Shown here: piece after piece, positions 1 through 8,248 of the stretch
How the letters are laid out: each line of letters begins with the position of its first letter
How positions within the stretch are numbered: the first letter of the stretch is position 1
From: Soehngenia sp035406565
Lineage (GTDB): Bacteria > Bacillota > Clostridia > Tissierellales > Tissierellaceae
Direction of reading: 5' to 3'
DNA: 21,936 nucleotides
Assembly (NCBI GenBank): GCA_035406565.1
Contig: DAONLG010000015.1
Span: 1-21,936 of the forward strand
Made by a program: the position numbers and the translations under genes
Notes under the pieces: model-generated
The model's database searches: none
What the model was told of the DNA's origin: nothing
The model's input: the letters and a program-made list of their open reading frames with translations, nothing else

Positions 1-72
1 TACTGACATTTTATCAGATTAAATTTAATATGACATTATCATAGAATATTTATATATTTAACATAAAAATAC

Positions 73-112
73 TTGACAAAATTTGAATTAGATGGTAGTT
101 TATATATAGAAT
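73..112 (+). promoter_or_regulatory. Probable sigma-A promoter of the hrcA operon
   Basis: A perfect -35 box TTGACA lies at 73-78, but the AT-rich stretch behind it gives no TATAAT at 17 bp. The best -10 candidates are TATATA at 101-106 (spacing 22) and TAGAAT at 107-112, which sits 18 bp after a second -35-like TTGAAT at 83-88. Either places transcription start within or next to the CIRCE repeat, as expected for HrcA-repressed promoters. The exact hexamers are uncertain. Confidence 0.55.
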
Positions 113-138
113 TAGCACTCAATAAGGTAGAGTGCTAA
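112..138 (+). promoter_or_regulatory. CIRCE operator (HrcA binding site)
   Basis: The sequence is TTAGCACTC, nine spacer bases, then GAGTGCTAA, an exact match to the CIRCE inverted repeat (TTAGCACTC-N9-GAGTGCTAA). CIRCE is the operator of the heat-shock repressor HrcA. It sits 28 bp before the hrcA start and next to the predicted promoter, so HrcA is expected to repress its own operon. This is the only copy seen in the window. Confidence 0.98.
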
Positions 139-166
139 CAATCATCCAAAGGATAGAGGTGATCAT

Positions 167-1213
167 ATGTTGGATGAAAGGAAATTGAAAGTCCTATTAG
201 CGGTTATAGATAGCTATATAGTTACAGGAGAGCCTATTGGATCTAGAACGATTACGAAATTTTATGATTTAGGGGTAAGTTCTGCAACGATAAGAAATGA
301 GATGTCAGATTTAGAAGATTTAGGGTATCTCAATAAAACACATACTTCTTCTGGGAGAATCCCTTCGGATAAAGCGTATAGGTTTTATGTTGATAACTTT
401 TTTAAAAACAGCATAATAGAAATTGACAAGAGCAGAAAAGAACAAATTAAGAGATATATAAAACAAGAGTATAAGGAAATAGACCAGCTCATAGAGGATT
501 TGGCTAAAATTCTTGCTCAACTGACTAAATACACTGCTGTGGCGCTATCACCTCAAATCAAAGAAACCAAGATAAAACATATACAATTGTTGCCAATGGA
601 GCAAAATCAGATACTTGCAATTATGGTTAATGAAGCAGGACTAATCAAAAAGTCGATAATAAACTTAGAAAATAAAATATCCGAAGATAATCTTATTTAT
701 ATAAGCAATTATCTTACCAAGAAATTAAAAAACAAGACATTTTCAGAATTAGCAAATGACATCAGCAATGGGATATTAGATGATTATTTTGAGTATAAGA
801 ACGACTTAAAGAGATTAATACCTATACTTTCTGGTTTTGTTGAGGACGTAGAAGACATGAAAGTATATGCTGATGGGATAACAAATATATTGGGATTTCC
901 AGAATATAGGGATATTGATAAAGCAAAAGAGGTCTTATCAGTTTTAGAAAATGAGGATAAGCTTATTTTTGCACTTACTAACAACAAATTAGAAGAAATT
1001 GATGTAAAAATTGGAGAAGAAAATAGTGATGATTGTATGAAAGATTTAAGCATTATCACTGCAACTTATAATACTGAAGGAGAGATCATTGGTAAAATTG
1101 GGATTATTGGCCCTAAAAGGATGAATTATATTGAATTAATAAAGACGATTTGGGTATTTTCAGAAAGCATTACTGACATATTAAATGATTATTTTAATTG
1201 CAATGAGAGGTGA
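167..1213 (+). CDS. hrcA: Heat-inducible transcription repressor HrcA
   Basis: Represses class I heat-shock genes by binding CIRCE; in this family GroEL keeps the repressor folded, and chaperone titration during heat stress relieves repression. The 348-residue protein matches the usual length. Residues about 1-75 form the winged-helix DNA-binding part, with the family-typical GEPIGSRT, SSATIRNEM and SSGRIPSDKAYR stretches; the rest is the inserted dimerisation/GAF-like region. The ATG at 167 follows AGAGGTGAT with 7-nt spacing. It is first in an operon with grpE, dnaK and dnaJ and has a perfect CIRCE just upstream, so autoregulation is very likely. Confidence 0.98.
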   Translation: MLDERKLKVLLAVIDSYIVTGEPIGSRTITKFYDLGVSSATIRNEMSDLEDLGYLNKTHTSSGRIPSDKAYRFYVDNFFKNSIIEIDKSRKEQIKRYIKQEYKEIDQLIEDLAKILAQLTKYTAVALSPQIKETKIKHIQLLPMEQNQILAIMVNEAGLIKKSIINLENKISEDNLIYISNYLTKKLKNKTFSELANDISNGILDDYFEYKNDLKRLIPILSGFVEDVEDMKVYADGITNILGFPEYRDIDKAKEVLSVLENEDKLIFALTNNKLEEIDVKIGEENSDDCMKDLSIITATYNTEGEIIGKIGIIGPKRMNYIELIKTIWVFSESITDILNDYFNCNER

Positions 1214-1218
1214 TAATG

Positions 1219-1782
1219 ATGGCCGATGATAATAAAACAATAAAATATGAAGATCAGAAAACTGATACAGACGATGTTTACTCTGATAATGAACCGAAAT
1301 ACGAAGATGATTCTAAGGAGGTAGACGACATAAATAAAACAAAAGAGCTACTAGCTCAAAAAGAAGAAGAAATAAATGATTTAAACAATAAAATAACAAG
1401 ATTACAAGCAGATTTTTTGAATTATAAAAAAAGATCAGAAAAAGAGAAAGAAGAATCAATAAATTTCGGAATTCAAACAGTCATTACGGATTTACTCCCT
1501 ATAATAGATAATTTTGAAAGAGCACTTGATGCTGCTGCAAATAAAGAAGATAGTTTTTATAAGGGAGTAGAAATGATAAAAGACCAGCTTTATGATTTAT
1601 TAGAAAAATACAATATAAAAGAAATAAAAGCTTTAGGAGAAAAATTCGATCCAAATATTCACTATGCAATTTCAACAGTGGATGCTCAAGAAGAAGCAGG
1701 AACTGTGGTAGAAGTTTATCAAAAAGGGTATTTAATGGAAGATAAGGTAGTTAGACCATCTATGGTAATAGTATCAAAATAA
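1219..1782 (+). CDS. grpE: Nucleotide exchange factor GrpE
   Basis: Cytosolic co-chaperone that releases ADP from DnaK. The N-terminal 40 or so residues are acidic and disordered-looking, followed by a long charged coiled coil (roughly residues 40-90) that makes the dimer stalk, then the C-terminal beta domain with the GrpE signature (EKFDPNIHYAI, then VVEVYQKGY, then VRPSMVIV). Start choice: in-frame starts exist at GTG 1210, ATG 1216 and ATG 1219. The first overlaps the hrcA stop and lies inside the ribosome binding site GAGAGGTGAT (1205-1214). ATG 1219 has 8-nt spacing, close to the 7 nt used by hrcA, so I prefer it (187 residues); 1216 is almost as good. It is translationally close to hrcA. 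Confidence 0.97.
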   Translation: MADDNKTIKYEDQKTDTDDVYSDNEPKYEDDSKEVDDINKTKELLAQKEEEINDLNNKITRLQADFLNYKKRSEKEKEESINFGIQTVITDLLPIIDNFERALDAAANKEDSFYKGVEMIKDQLYDLLEKYNIKEIKALGEKFDPNIHYAISTVDAQEEAGTVVEVYQKGYLMEDKVVRPSMVIVSK

Positions 1783-1795
1783 AGGAGGAGATATT

Positions 1796-3613
1796 ATGAG
1801 TAAGATAATAGGAATTGACTTAGGTACAACTAACTCTGCCGTAGCAGTAATGGAAGGTGGAGAACCAATAATAATCCCTAATTCAGAAGGGAATAGAACT
1901 ACACCATCTGTAGTGGCATTTACAAAAGATGGAGAAAGATTAGTAGGAGAAACTGCAAAAAGGCAAGCAATCACAAATCCAGATAGGACAATACAGTCAA
2001 TTAAAAGACATATGGGAACAGATTACAAAGTTAAGATAGATGGAAAAGAGTATACTCCTGAAGAAATTTCAGCTATGATATTACAAAAATTAAAAACTGA
2101 TGCTGAAAATTATCTTGGAGAAACAATAACTGAAGCGGTTATAACAGTTCCAGCATATTTCACAGACAGCCAAAGACAAGCAACTAAAGATGCAGGTAAA
2201 ATAGCTGGGTTGAATGTAAAGAGAATAATAAATGAACCTACAGCTGCAGCATTAGCATATGGGCTGGATAAAGAACATGGCCAACACAAGATAATGGTTT
2301 ATGACTTAGGTGGAGGAACTTTCGACATATCAATACTTGAAGTAGGCGATGGAGTATTCGAAGTATTAGCTACTAGAGGAAACAATAGATTAGGCGGAGA
2401 TGACTTTGACAATAGATTAGTTGACTATATTGCAGAACAATTCAAAAAAGAACATGGAATAGATTTAAGAAAAGATAAAATGGCTTTGCAAAGACTAAAA
2501 GAAGCTGCAGAGAAAGCTAAGAAGGAATTGTCTACAACTAAATCAACGAATATCAACCTACCATTTATTACAGCAACTAGTGAAGGACCATTACATCTAA
2601 ACATGGATATAACAAGAGCAAAATTTGAAGAATTAATTGCTGATTTAGTTGAAATGACTATAGAACCTGTAAGACAAGCACTTAAAGACGCAGGATTGGA
2701 AGCAAGCGAGATAGAAAAAGTGCTTTTGGTAGGTGGCTCTACAAGGGTTCCTGCTGTACAAGAAGCTGTTAAAAAAATAATTGGAAGAGAACCACAAAAG
2801 GATATAAATCCTGATGAATGTGTTGCAATAGGTGCAGCTATTCAAGGCGGTATATTAAGTGGTGAAGTTAAAGATTTACTATTACTAGATGTTACACCAT
2901 TGTCATTGGGAATTGAAACATTAGGTGGAGTAACAACAAAATTAATTGAGAGAAATACTACTATACCAACTAGAAAATCTCAAATATTCACAACTGCTTC
3001 AGATAATCAAACTTCAGTAGATATTCATGTAGTACAAGGTGAAAGACAAATGGCCAGTGACAACACAACTTTGGGCAGATTCCAATTGACAGGTATACCA
3101 CCTGCTCCAAGAGGAGTACCTCAAATAGAAGTTACTTTTGACATAGATGCAAACGGAATAGTAAATGTAAGTGCAAAAGACTTAGGTACAGGGAAAGAGC
3201 AAAAGATCACAATTACTTCTTCTACTAATTTAAGCGAAGAAGAAATACAAAAGAAAATCAAAGAAGCAGAGAGATTTGCTGAAGAAGATAGAAAGAAAAA
3301 AGAGAGAATAGAAATAAGAAATAATGCAGATTCAATGGTTTATCAAACTGAAAAGATATTGAAAGACCTTGAAGGGAAAATATCAGATGATGAAAAGAAG
3401 AAAGTAACAGATAAGTTGGATTCATTGAAGAAAGCTTTAGAGGGCGATGATATTGAAGACATCAAGAATAAGACTGAAGAATTGACAAATGAATTCCAAG
3501 CAATTTCACAAAAATTATATGAAAATGTTCAATATCAACAAAGTGGAACAAATGAAGGCAACAAATCTGATGATGTAGAAGATGCAGATTATGAAGTTGT
3601 TGACGAAGACTAA
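1796..3613 (+). CDS. dnaK: Chaperone protein DnaK (Hsp70)
   Basis: ATP-dependent Hsp70 chaperone of the cytosol. The nucleotide-binding domain spans about residues 1-358, with phosphate-1 motif IDLGTTNS (7-14), phosphate-2 motif DLGGGTFDIS (170-179) and adenosine motif VGGSTRVPA (312-320). The hydrophobic interdomain linker LLLL is at 361-364, followed by the substrate-binding beta domain and helical lid; the acidic tail ends in EVVDED. At 605 residues it is of Gram-positive type: between about residues 70 and 100 it lacks the roughly 24-residue insertion of proteobacterial DnaK. The ribosome binding site AAAGGAGGAG at 1781-1790 begins inside the grpE stop codon. Confidence 0.99.
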   Translation: MSKIIGIDLGTTNSAVAVMEGGEPIIIPNSEGNRTTPSVVAFTKDGERLVGETAKRQAITNPDRTIQSIKRHMGTDYKVKIDGKEYTPEEISAMILQKLKTDAENYLGETITEAVITVPAYFTDSQRQATKDAGKIAGLNVKRIINEPTAAALAYGLDKEHGQHKIMVYDLGGGTFDISILEVGDGVFEVLATRGNNRLGGDDFDNRLVDYIAEQFKKEHGIDLRKDKMALQRLKEAAEKAKKELSTTKSTNINLPFITATSEGPLHLNMDITRAKFEELIADLVEMTIEPVRQALKDAGLEASEIEKVLLVGGSTRVPAVQEAVKKIIGREPQKDINPDECVAIGAAIQGGILSGEVKDLLLLDVTPLSLGIETLGGVTTKLIERNTTIPTRKSQIFTTASDNQTSVDIHVVQGERQMASDNTTLGRFQLTGIPPAPRGVPQIEVTFDIDANGIVNVSAKDLGTGKEQKITITSSTNLSEEEIQKKIKEAERFAEEDRKKKERIEIRNNADSMVYQTEKILKDLEGKISDDEKKKVTDKLDSLKKALEGDDIEDIKNKTEELTNEFQAISQKLYENVQYQQSGTNEGNKSDDVEDADYEVVDED

Positions 3614-3624
3614 TTAAAATAGAA

Positions 3625-3656
3625 GAGTCAAAGCTAATGCACATTAGCTTTGACTC
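3625..3656 (+). repeat. Perfect 15-bp inverted repeat between dnaK and dnaJ
   Basis: GAGTCAAAGCTAATG at 3625-3639 is exactly complementary to 3642-3656, with CA between them; as RNA this gives a stem of about 13 bp with a 6-nt loop. It starts 12 bp after the dnaK stop. The downstream flank is AAAATTTTAAG, with no run of U directly after the stem, so it is a poor classical terminator. It may lower dnaJ expression relative to dnaK or protect the dnaK mRNA 3' end; this role is inference. Confidence 0.85.
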
Positions 3657-3687
3657 AAAATTTTAAGATAGGAATAGGAGCTGGTGT

Positions 3688-4806
3688 ATGACCGTGAGAG
3701 ATTACTATGAGATATTAGAAGTCACTAAAGAAGCCTCACTGGAAGAAATCAAAAAATCATATAGAAGACTTGCTAAGAAATATCATCCTGACTTGAATCC
3801 AAATGATAGCGAGGCTGAAAAAAAATTCAAAGAAGTAAATGAAGCTTATGAAGTATTAAGCGATGAAGAAAAAAGAGCTAGATATGATAGATATGGTCAT
3901 GACGGAGTAAATCAACAAGGAGCTAATTTTGGCGGATTTGGAGATATATTTGATGATTTATTTGATATTTTTGGAGGCGGATTTTCGAGAGGTTTCAATA
4001 ATAATAAGAGAGGACCAGAGAGAGGTACGGACTTAAGATATGATTTAAAATTGGAATTTAGAGAAGCTGTTTTTGGTGTAAAAAAAGAAATTTCAGTAAA
4101 AAGAATGGAAGAATGTGGTACATGTAACGGTACAGGTGCAAAACCAGGAACGAGTAAAACTACTTGCAGCAAATGTAAAGGAACCGGTGAATTGAGATAT
4201 AATCAGCAAACACCATTTGGAAGATTTGTAAGAGTCATGCCATGTGACGAATGCAATGGAAGCGGAGAAATAATTGAAGAAAAATGTGAACATTGTCATG
4301 GAACGGGAAAAGAGCTAAAATCGAAAAAAATAACGATAGACATACCAGCTGGTGTAGATAACGGAAATGTAATTACCCTAAAAGGAGAAGGAAATATTGG
4401 AGAAAAAGGAGCTCCAAGAGGTGATTTATATATTTATATTTCAGTGAAAGAGGATCCATTATTCAAAAGAGAAGGAAATGACTTATTTGTGACCGTACCA
4501 ATAACATTTACAGAAGCTACTTTAGGAGCTGAGATAGAGATACCTACATTAGAGGGTAATGAAAGTTACAGCTTACCCGAAGGAACTAAATCTCATTCTA
4601 GATTTAAATTAAAAAATAAAGGTGTACCAAATGTTAGGGGTACCGGAAGAGGAGATTTGTATTTTACGGTTGAGATTGTAATTCCTACTAACTTAAATGA
4701 GAAGCAAAAGAAAATGCTACTCGATTTATCTAAGGAGTTAGGTGAAAAATACAGTGTTCCTACAAAAAAGAAATTTTTTGATAAAGTTAAAGATGTTTTT
4801 CACTAA
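3688..4806 (+). CDS. dnaJ: Chaperone protein DnaJ (Hsp40)
   Basis: Class I J-protein that delivers substrates to DnaK and stimulates its ATPase. The J domain is residues 1-70 with the essential HPD at 33-35. A Gly/Phe-rich segment follows (about 71-115), then four zinc-binding CxxCxGxG repeats (CGTCNGTG, CSKCKGTG, CDECNGSG, CEHCHGTG), all intact, then the C-terminal substrate-binding domains. The 372-residue length is normal. The ATG at 3688 follows TAGGAG (3675-3680) at 7-nt spacing. It is last in the heat-shock operon, separated from dnaK by a 74-bp gap that holds a strong hairpin, and its stop codon overlaps a terminator hairpin. Confidence 0.98.
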   Translation: MTVRDYYEILEVTKEASLEEIKKSYRRLAKKYHPDLNPNDSEAEKKFKEVNEAYEVLSDEEKRARYDRYGHDGVNQQGANFGGFGDIFDDLFDIFGGGFSRGFNNNKRGPERGTDLRYDLKLEFREAVFGVKKEISVKRMEECGTCNGTGAKPGTSKTTCSKCKGTGELRYNQQTPFGRFVRVMPCDECNGSGEIIEEKCEHCHGTGKELKSKKITIDIPAGVDNGNVITLKGEGNIGEKGAPRGDLYIYISVKEDPLFKREGNDLFVTVPITFTEATLGAEIEIPTLEGNESYSLPEGTKSHSRFKLKNKGVPNVRGTGRGDLYFTVEIVIPTNLNEKQKKMLLDLSKELGEKYSVPTKKKFFDKVKDVFH

Positions 4807-4830
4807 CAACCACATTTGTGGTTGTTGTTT
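4805..4830 (+). terminator. Terminator hairpin at the end of the dnaK operon
   Basis: AACAACCAC at 4805-4813 pairs with GTGGTTGTT at 4818-4826 around the loop ATTT, and GTTT follows. The stem overlaps the last two bases of the dnaJ stop codon. The U tract is short and interrupted, so termination may be partial. Confidence 0.7.
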
Positions 4831-4836
4831 CATATG

Positions 4837-4865
4837 TAGAAAATTTTAGATATTTAAGGTATAAT
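4837..4865 (+). promoter_or_regulatory. Sigma-A type promoter for prmA-rsmE-mtaB-HIT
   Basis: TAGAAA at 4837-4842 (4 of 6 matches to TTGACA), a 17-bp spacer, and a perfect TATAAT at 4860-4865. Transcription would start near 4872, giving a leader of about 28 nt before prmA. It lies directly after the dnaJ terminator, where a new promoter is expected. Confidence 0.75.
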
Positions 4866-4899
4866 GTATTTAAACAAATAGCTTGGTAGGAGTGTTAGC

Positions 4900-5817
4900 A
4901 TGAAATGGTATGAATTTTTAGTTAAAACTAATAGAGAAAATGAAGATTTAGTTACATATATTTTATATGATATAGGGGCAAAAGGTCTTGAAATTGAAGA
5001 TGAAGGTACCATAAATGAAATCATTGAACAAAAAGATAAATGGGATTTTATCGATGAAACTTTGCGGGTAATAAATAGTGATGATATAACGATTAAAGCA
5101 TATTTTTCTGAGGCAGATGATATAGATTTTATAAAAAATACTTTAAATGATAAAGTAGTAAATGATCATATTGGTTTATTATCAATAAATGTAGTAGATG
5201 AAAATGAATGGAAAGATAACTGGAAGGCGTTTTTTAATACAATGAGAATCGGAGAAAATATTATAATAAAACCAACTTGGGAGGATTATATACCAAAGGA
5301 TGATGATATTGTTATAGAGTTAGATCCAGGGATGGCTTTTGGAACTGGCACCCATGAGACAACATATATGTGCGCACAAGCCCTTGAGAAATTTAGCGTA
5401 AAAGGGAAGAAAGTATTTGATGTAGGGTGTGGCAGTGGAATTTTGAGCATAATTGCTGCTAAGCTAGGAGCAAAACAGGTAATTGGTATAGATTTAGATA
5501 TGACTAGTGTAGAAGTTGCTAAAAATAACATATCAAACAACAATGTTGATGATATTGTAGAAATTAGGCATGGAGACTTATTATCACAGATTTCTGACAA
5601 AGCTGATCTTATCGTAATGAATATAGTTGCTGAAATAGTAGCGGATTTAGTCGGTGATTTAAATAAATATTTAGCTAATGATGGAATATTTATTTGTTCT
5701 GGAATAATTGATAAAAAGAAACAAATAGTAATCGATGCATTGAATAGAAATTATTTTGACATATTGGAAATCAATAATACTAATGACTGGATTTGTATAG
5801 TCGCAAAGAGGAGATAA
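4900..5817 (+). CDS. prmA: Ribosomal protein L11 methyltransferase PrmA
   Basis: SAM-dependent enzyme that methylates lysine side chains and the N terminus of ribosomal protein L11. The N-terminal substrate-recognition region (about residues 1-110) is followed by the Rossmann methyltransferase fold. The family motif LDPGMAFGTGTHETT is at 141-155 and SAM motif I VFDVGCGSG at 172-180; an acidic residue closing strand 2 is in IGIDLD (195-200), and the catalytic-loop equivalent is VMNIVAE. The length of 305 residues fits the family. The ATG at 4900 follows TAGGAG at 7-nt spacing. It is the first gene behind a strong promoter, and its neighbour rsmE also modifies the ribosome. Confidence 0.96.
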   Translation: MKWYEFLVKTNRENEDLVTYILYDIGAKGLEIEDEGTINEIIEQKDKWDFIDETLRVINSDDITIKAYFSEADDIDFIKNTLNDKVVNDHIGLLSINVVDENEWKDNWKAFFNTMRIGENIIIKPTWEDYIPKDDDIVIELDPGMAFGTGTHETTYMCAQALEKFSVKGKKVFDVGCGSGILSIIAAKLGAKQVIGIDLDMTSVEVAKNNISNNNVDDIVEIRHGDLLSQISDKADLIVMNIVAEIVADLVGDLNKYLANDGIFICSGIIDKKKQIVIDALNRNYFDILEINNTNDWICIVAKRR

Positions 5818-5818
5818 G

Positions 5819-6562
5819 ATGCATAGATTTTTTATTGACGAAAAACCTAAAGATAAACTGATAACAATAATTGGGAAAGACGCAAAACATATTAAAGATG
5901 TGTTACGAATGAAATCTGGAGATATGATTGAGATAGTCTATGATAATATTAAATACACATGCAAAATAAATCGCTTTGATACTAATTCTGTAATACTAGA
6001 TATAGTTCAATTTGGCAGTATAAGCAATGAACCAAAATTGAAAATTAATTTATACCAATCAATTCCAAAATCTAATAAAATGGAATTAATACTACAAAAA
6101 TGCACAGAAATAGGAGTGACATCATTTACACCAGTTATCACTGCTAGAACTATAGTAAAAATAGATGACTTAAATAAAGAACTAAAAAAAATTTCACGTT
6201 GGCAAAGCATTGTGCATGAGGCTTCAAAACAATCCAAAAGAGATATAATACCAGTAGTAAATCCAATAATTAGTTTTAGAGACGCTATAAATCAATTTAT
6301 GAATAATATTACTATTGTTCCCTATGAAAATGAACACTATGAAGATCTACATTCTGTGAGGGACAAGTACATTAATTCAGAACAAGTAAATATTTTAATT
6401 GGACCTGAAGGAGGATTTACTGAGCAGGAAATAAATGAACTAAAAGAAATTAATTCTATAGTGGTTTCTCTAGGTCCAAGAATATTAAGAACAGAAACAG
6501 CTGGTCTAGTAATTTCAACGATTTTATTACATGAGGCACATGATTTAGGAGTGATTAAATGA
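5819..6562 (+). CDS. rsmE: 16S rRNA (uracil(1498)-N(3))-methyltransferase RsmE
   Basis: SPOUT-class methyltransferase that makes m3U1498 in the decoding region of 16S rRNA. An N-terminal PUA-like RNA-binding part covers about residues 1-70, followed by the trefoil-knot SAM-binding domain with GPEGGF at 195-200 and LGPRILRTETA at 218-228, both diagnostic of RsmE. The length is 247 residues, as usual. It begins one base after the prmA stop, so the two are translationally coupled, with the ribosome binding site AGGAGAT inside the end of prmA. The same prmA-rsmE-mtaB order occurs in Bacillus (yqeT-yqeU-yqeV). Confidence 0.96.
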   Translation: MHRFFIDEKPKDKLITIIGKDAKHIKDVLRMKSGDMIEIVYDNIKYTCKINRFDTNSVILDIVQFGSISNEPKLKINLYQSIPKSNKMELILQKCTEIGVTSFTPVITARTIVKIDDLNKELKKISRWQSIVHEASKQSKRDIIPVVNPIISFRDAINQFMNNITIVPYENEHYEDLHSVRDKYINSEQVNILIGPEGGFTEQEINELKEINSIVVSLGPRILRTETAGLVISTILLHEAHDLGVIK

Positions 6563-7848
6563 ATAGAGTAACATTTCATACGTTAGGGTGCAAAGTAAAC
6601 CAGTATGAAACTGAAGCAATGATAGAATTATTTAAAAATAAGGGATACAAAATTGTAAATGAGGAAGATTTTGCAGATATTTATGTAATAAATACTTGTA
6701 CTGTAACAAATATGTCTGACAGGAAATCTAGACAATTTATAAGAAAAGCAAAAAAAATTAATCCTGAATGTTTAGTGGCAGTAGTAGGATGCTATTCCCA
6801 AGTATCGCCAGAAGAAGTAGAAAACATTGAAGGCGTAGATGTAATAATAGGTACAAACAATAGAAATATGATAGTTGAACTTTGCGAAGAATCTAAAATT
6901 ACTGGAGAAAAAATAAATAAAGTCATTAAATCTAATCAACTAAAATCATTTGAGGAAATAAAAATAAATACGATTGAATCAAAGACGAGAGCGTATTTAA
7001 AAGTTCAAGATGGATGCAATCAATACTGTAGTTACTGTATAATACCCTATGCACGAGGACCGGTAAAAAGCAGGGAATACAATGAAGTAGAAAAAGAAGT
7101 AAAAAAACTTGCTGAAAACGGATTTAAAGAAATTATTTTGACAGGCATACACATCGCATCATATGGAAAAGATTTAGGAGATATAGATTTGAAAAAGCTT
7201 ATTTATAATTTGAGCTTTATAGATGGTATCAAGCGAATTAGATTAAGTTCAGTTGAACCAAATATAATAGATGAAGAATTCATGAAGATATCGTATAATA
7301 CTAACAAGGTATGTGATCATTTTCATTTATCTCTTCAAAGTGGAAGTGATACAGTATTAAGTAGAATGAACAGAAAATACAGTACAAAAGAGTATTATGA
7401 TAAAGTTGAATTAATAAGAAAGTATTTTCCAAATGCTGGAATCACTACTGATGTTATAGTGGGATTTCCAGGAGAAACGGATGAGGAGTTTAAGCAGACC
7501 CTAGATTTCGTTAAAAAGGTTGGCTTTTCCAAAATCCATGTGTTTAAATTCTCCCCTAGAAAAGGGACAAAAGCATACAGCATGGAAGGCCAAATACCAA
7601 GTAATGTAAAAGAAGAAAGAAGCAAAATATTAATTGAATTAAGTGATAATATGATGTCTGATTTTCATAAAAAATTGATAGGTAAAAAAGCAGACGTGTT
7701 ATTTGAATCTAAATATAAAGAAGATTTCTATGAAGGGTATACAACTAACTATGTTAGAGTAATCAAAAAATCTGAAACTGATTTAGTAGGTCAAATTGAG
7801 AGGGTAACCCTTAAAGAAATATCAGACGATAAGATGTTAGCTATTTAA
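6559..7848 (+). CDS. mtaB: tRNA t6A37 methylthiotransferase MtaB
   Basis: Radical-SAM enzyme that converts t6A37 to ms2t6A37 in tRNAs reading ANN codons. The N-terminal UPF0004 domain carries the auxiliary [4Fe-4S] cluster cysteines C11, C47 and C78. The radical SAM motif CNQYCSYC supplies C153, C157 and C160. A C-terminal TRAM-like RNA-binding region lies roughly at 370-429 (KADVLFESK to VTLKEI). The opening residues RVTFHTLGCKVNQYETE are of the MtaB (YqeV) subfamily rather than MiaB or RimO. The start overlaps the rsmE stop as ATGA (6559-6562), with AGGAG at 6547-6551 as ribosome binding site. Length 429 is normal. Confidence 0.95.
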   Translation: MNRVTFHTLGCKVNQYETEAMIELFKNKGYKIVNEEDFADIYVINTCTVTNMSDRKSRQFIRKAKKINPECLVAVVGCYSQVSPEEVENIEGVDVIIGTNNRNMIVELCEESKITGEKINKVIKSNQLKSFEEIKINTIESKTRAYLKVQDGCNQYCSYCIIPYARGPVKSREYNEVEKEVKKLAENGFKEIILTGIHIASYGKDLGDIDLKKLIYNLSFIDGIKRIRLSSVEPNIIDEEFMKISYNTNKVCDHFHLSLQSGSDTVLSRMNRKYSTKEYYDKVELIRKYFPNAGITTDVIVGFPGETDEEFKQTLDFVKKVGFSKIHVFKFSPRKGTKAYSMEGQIPSNVKEERSKILIELSDNMMSDFHKKLIGKKADVLFESKYKEDFYEGYTTNYVRVIKKSETDLVGQIERVTLKEISDDKMLAI

Positions 7849-7868
7849 TTACAAGGAGGTGAGATAGA

Positions 7869-8207
7869 GTGGATTGTTTATTTTGCAGCATCATAAATAA
7901 AGAAATACCTAGTGATATAATTTATGAAGATGAATTTGTGATAGCAATAAATGATATAAATCCTCAAGCACCTGTACATTTCTTGATAATACCTAAGAAA
8001 CATATCGATTCATTGAATCAGATAGAAGACTCTGATTTAAGTTTCATAACACATATTGCGAAACTAATACCTAAATTAGCTAAAAGCTATGGCCTAGACG
8101 AAGGATATAGAGTTGTCAATAATTGTGGGGAATTAGGGGGGCAAACTGTTGATCATATTCACTTTCATGTGCTAGGTAAAAGACAAATGTTATGGCCACC
8201 AGGTTAA
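7869..8207 (+). CDS. HIT family protein (HINT-like nucleotide hydrolase)
   Basis: Small histidine-triad protein of the HINT branch, which hydrolyses purine nucleoside phosphoramidates or aminoacyl-AMP; the exact substrate here is unknown. The catalytic triad HIHFHVL places histidines at 96, 98 and 100. The N-terminal CLFC (C3, C6) with downstream His residues suggests a structural zinc site as in many bacterial HINT proteins. The C terminus QMLWPPG is the HINT dimer tail. Length is 112 residues. Translation begins at GTG 7869, supported by a very strong AAGGAGGTGA at 7854-7863; the MDCLFCSI opening fits homologues. It follows mtaB by 20 bp with no terminator, so it is probably cotranscribed. 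Confidence 0.93.
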   Translation: MDCLFCSIINKEIPSDIIYEDEFVIAINDINPQAPVHFLIIPKKHIDSLNQIEDSDLSFITHIAKLIPKLAKSYGLDEGYRVVNNCGELGGQTVDHIHFHVLGKRQMLWPPG

Positions 8208-8213
8208 AAACAG

Positions 8214-8242
8214 TTGAAAATAAGTTATTTATGATGTATAAT
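8214..8242 (+). promoter_or_regulatory. Sigma-A promoter for rpsU-yqeY
   Basis: TTGAAA at 8214-8219, a 17-bp spacer, and perfect TATAAT at 8237-8242. This is one of the best promoter matches in the window. Transcription would start near 8249, leaving a leader of about 62 nt before rpsU. Confidence 0.85.
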
Positions 8243-8248
8243 GAGGTA

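Noticed and set aside
1..72. Possible gene end or terminator before the hrcA promoter; weak TATGA/TCATA dyad at 29-43
   Set aside because: No open frame with coding character, no GC-containing stem and no T run. The 5-bp dyad is easily chance in such AT-rich DNA.
1210..1218. GTG 1210 as grpE start
   Set aside because: The GTG is part of the GAGAGGTGAT ribosome binding site and overlaps the hrcA stop; ATG 1219 or 1216 fits much better.
3650..3678. Possible internal promoter for dnaJ (TTGACT at 3650-3655)
   Set aside because: The -35-like hexamer is part of the inverted repeat, and no -10 resembling TATAAT lies 16-18 bp downstream (AATAGG at 3673-3678).
5286..5600. Antisense open frame of 104 codons inside prmA
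   Set aside because: It runs opposite the conserved SAM-binding region of prmA; composition and lack of start signals indicate a shadow.
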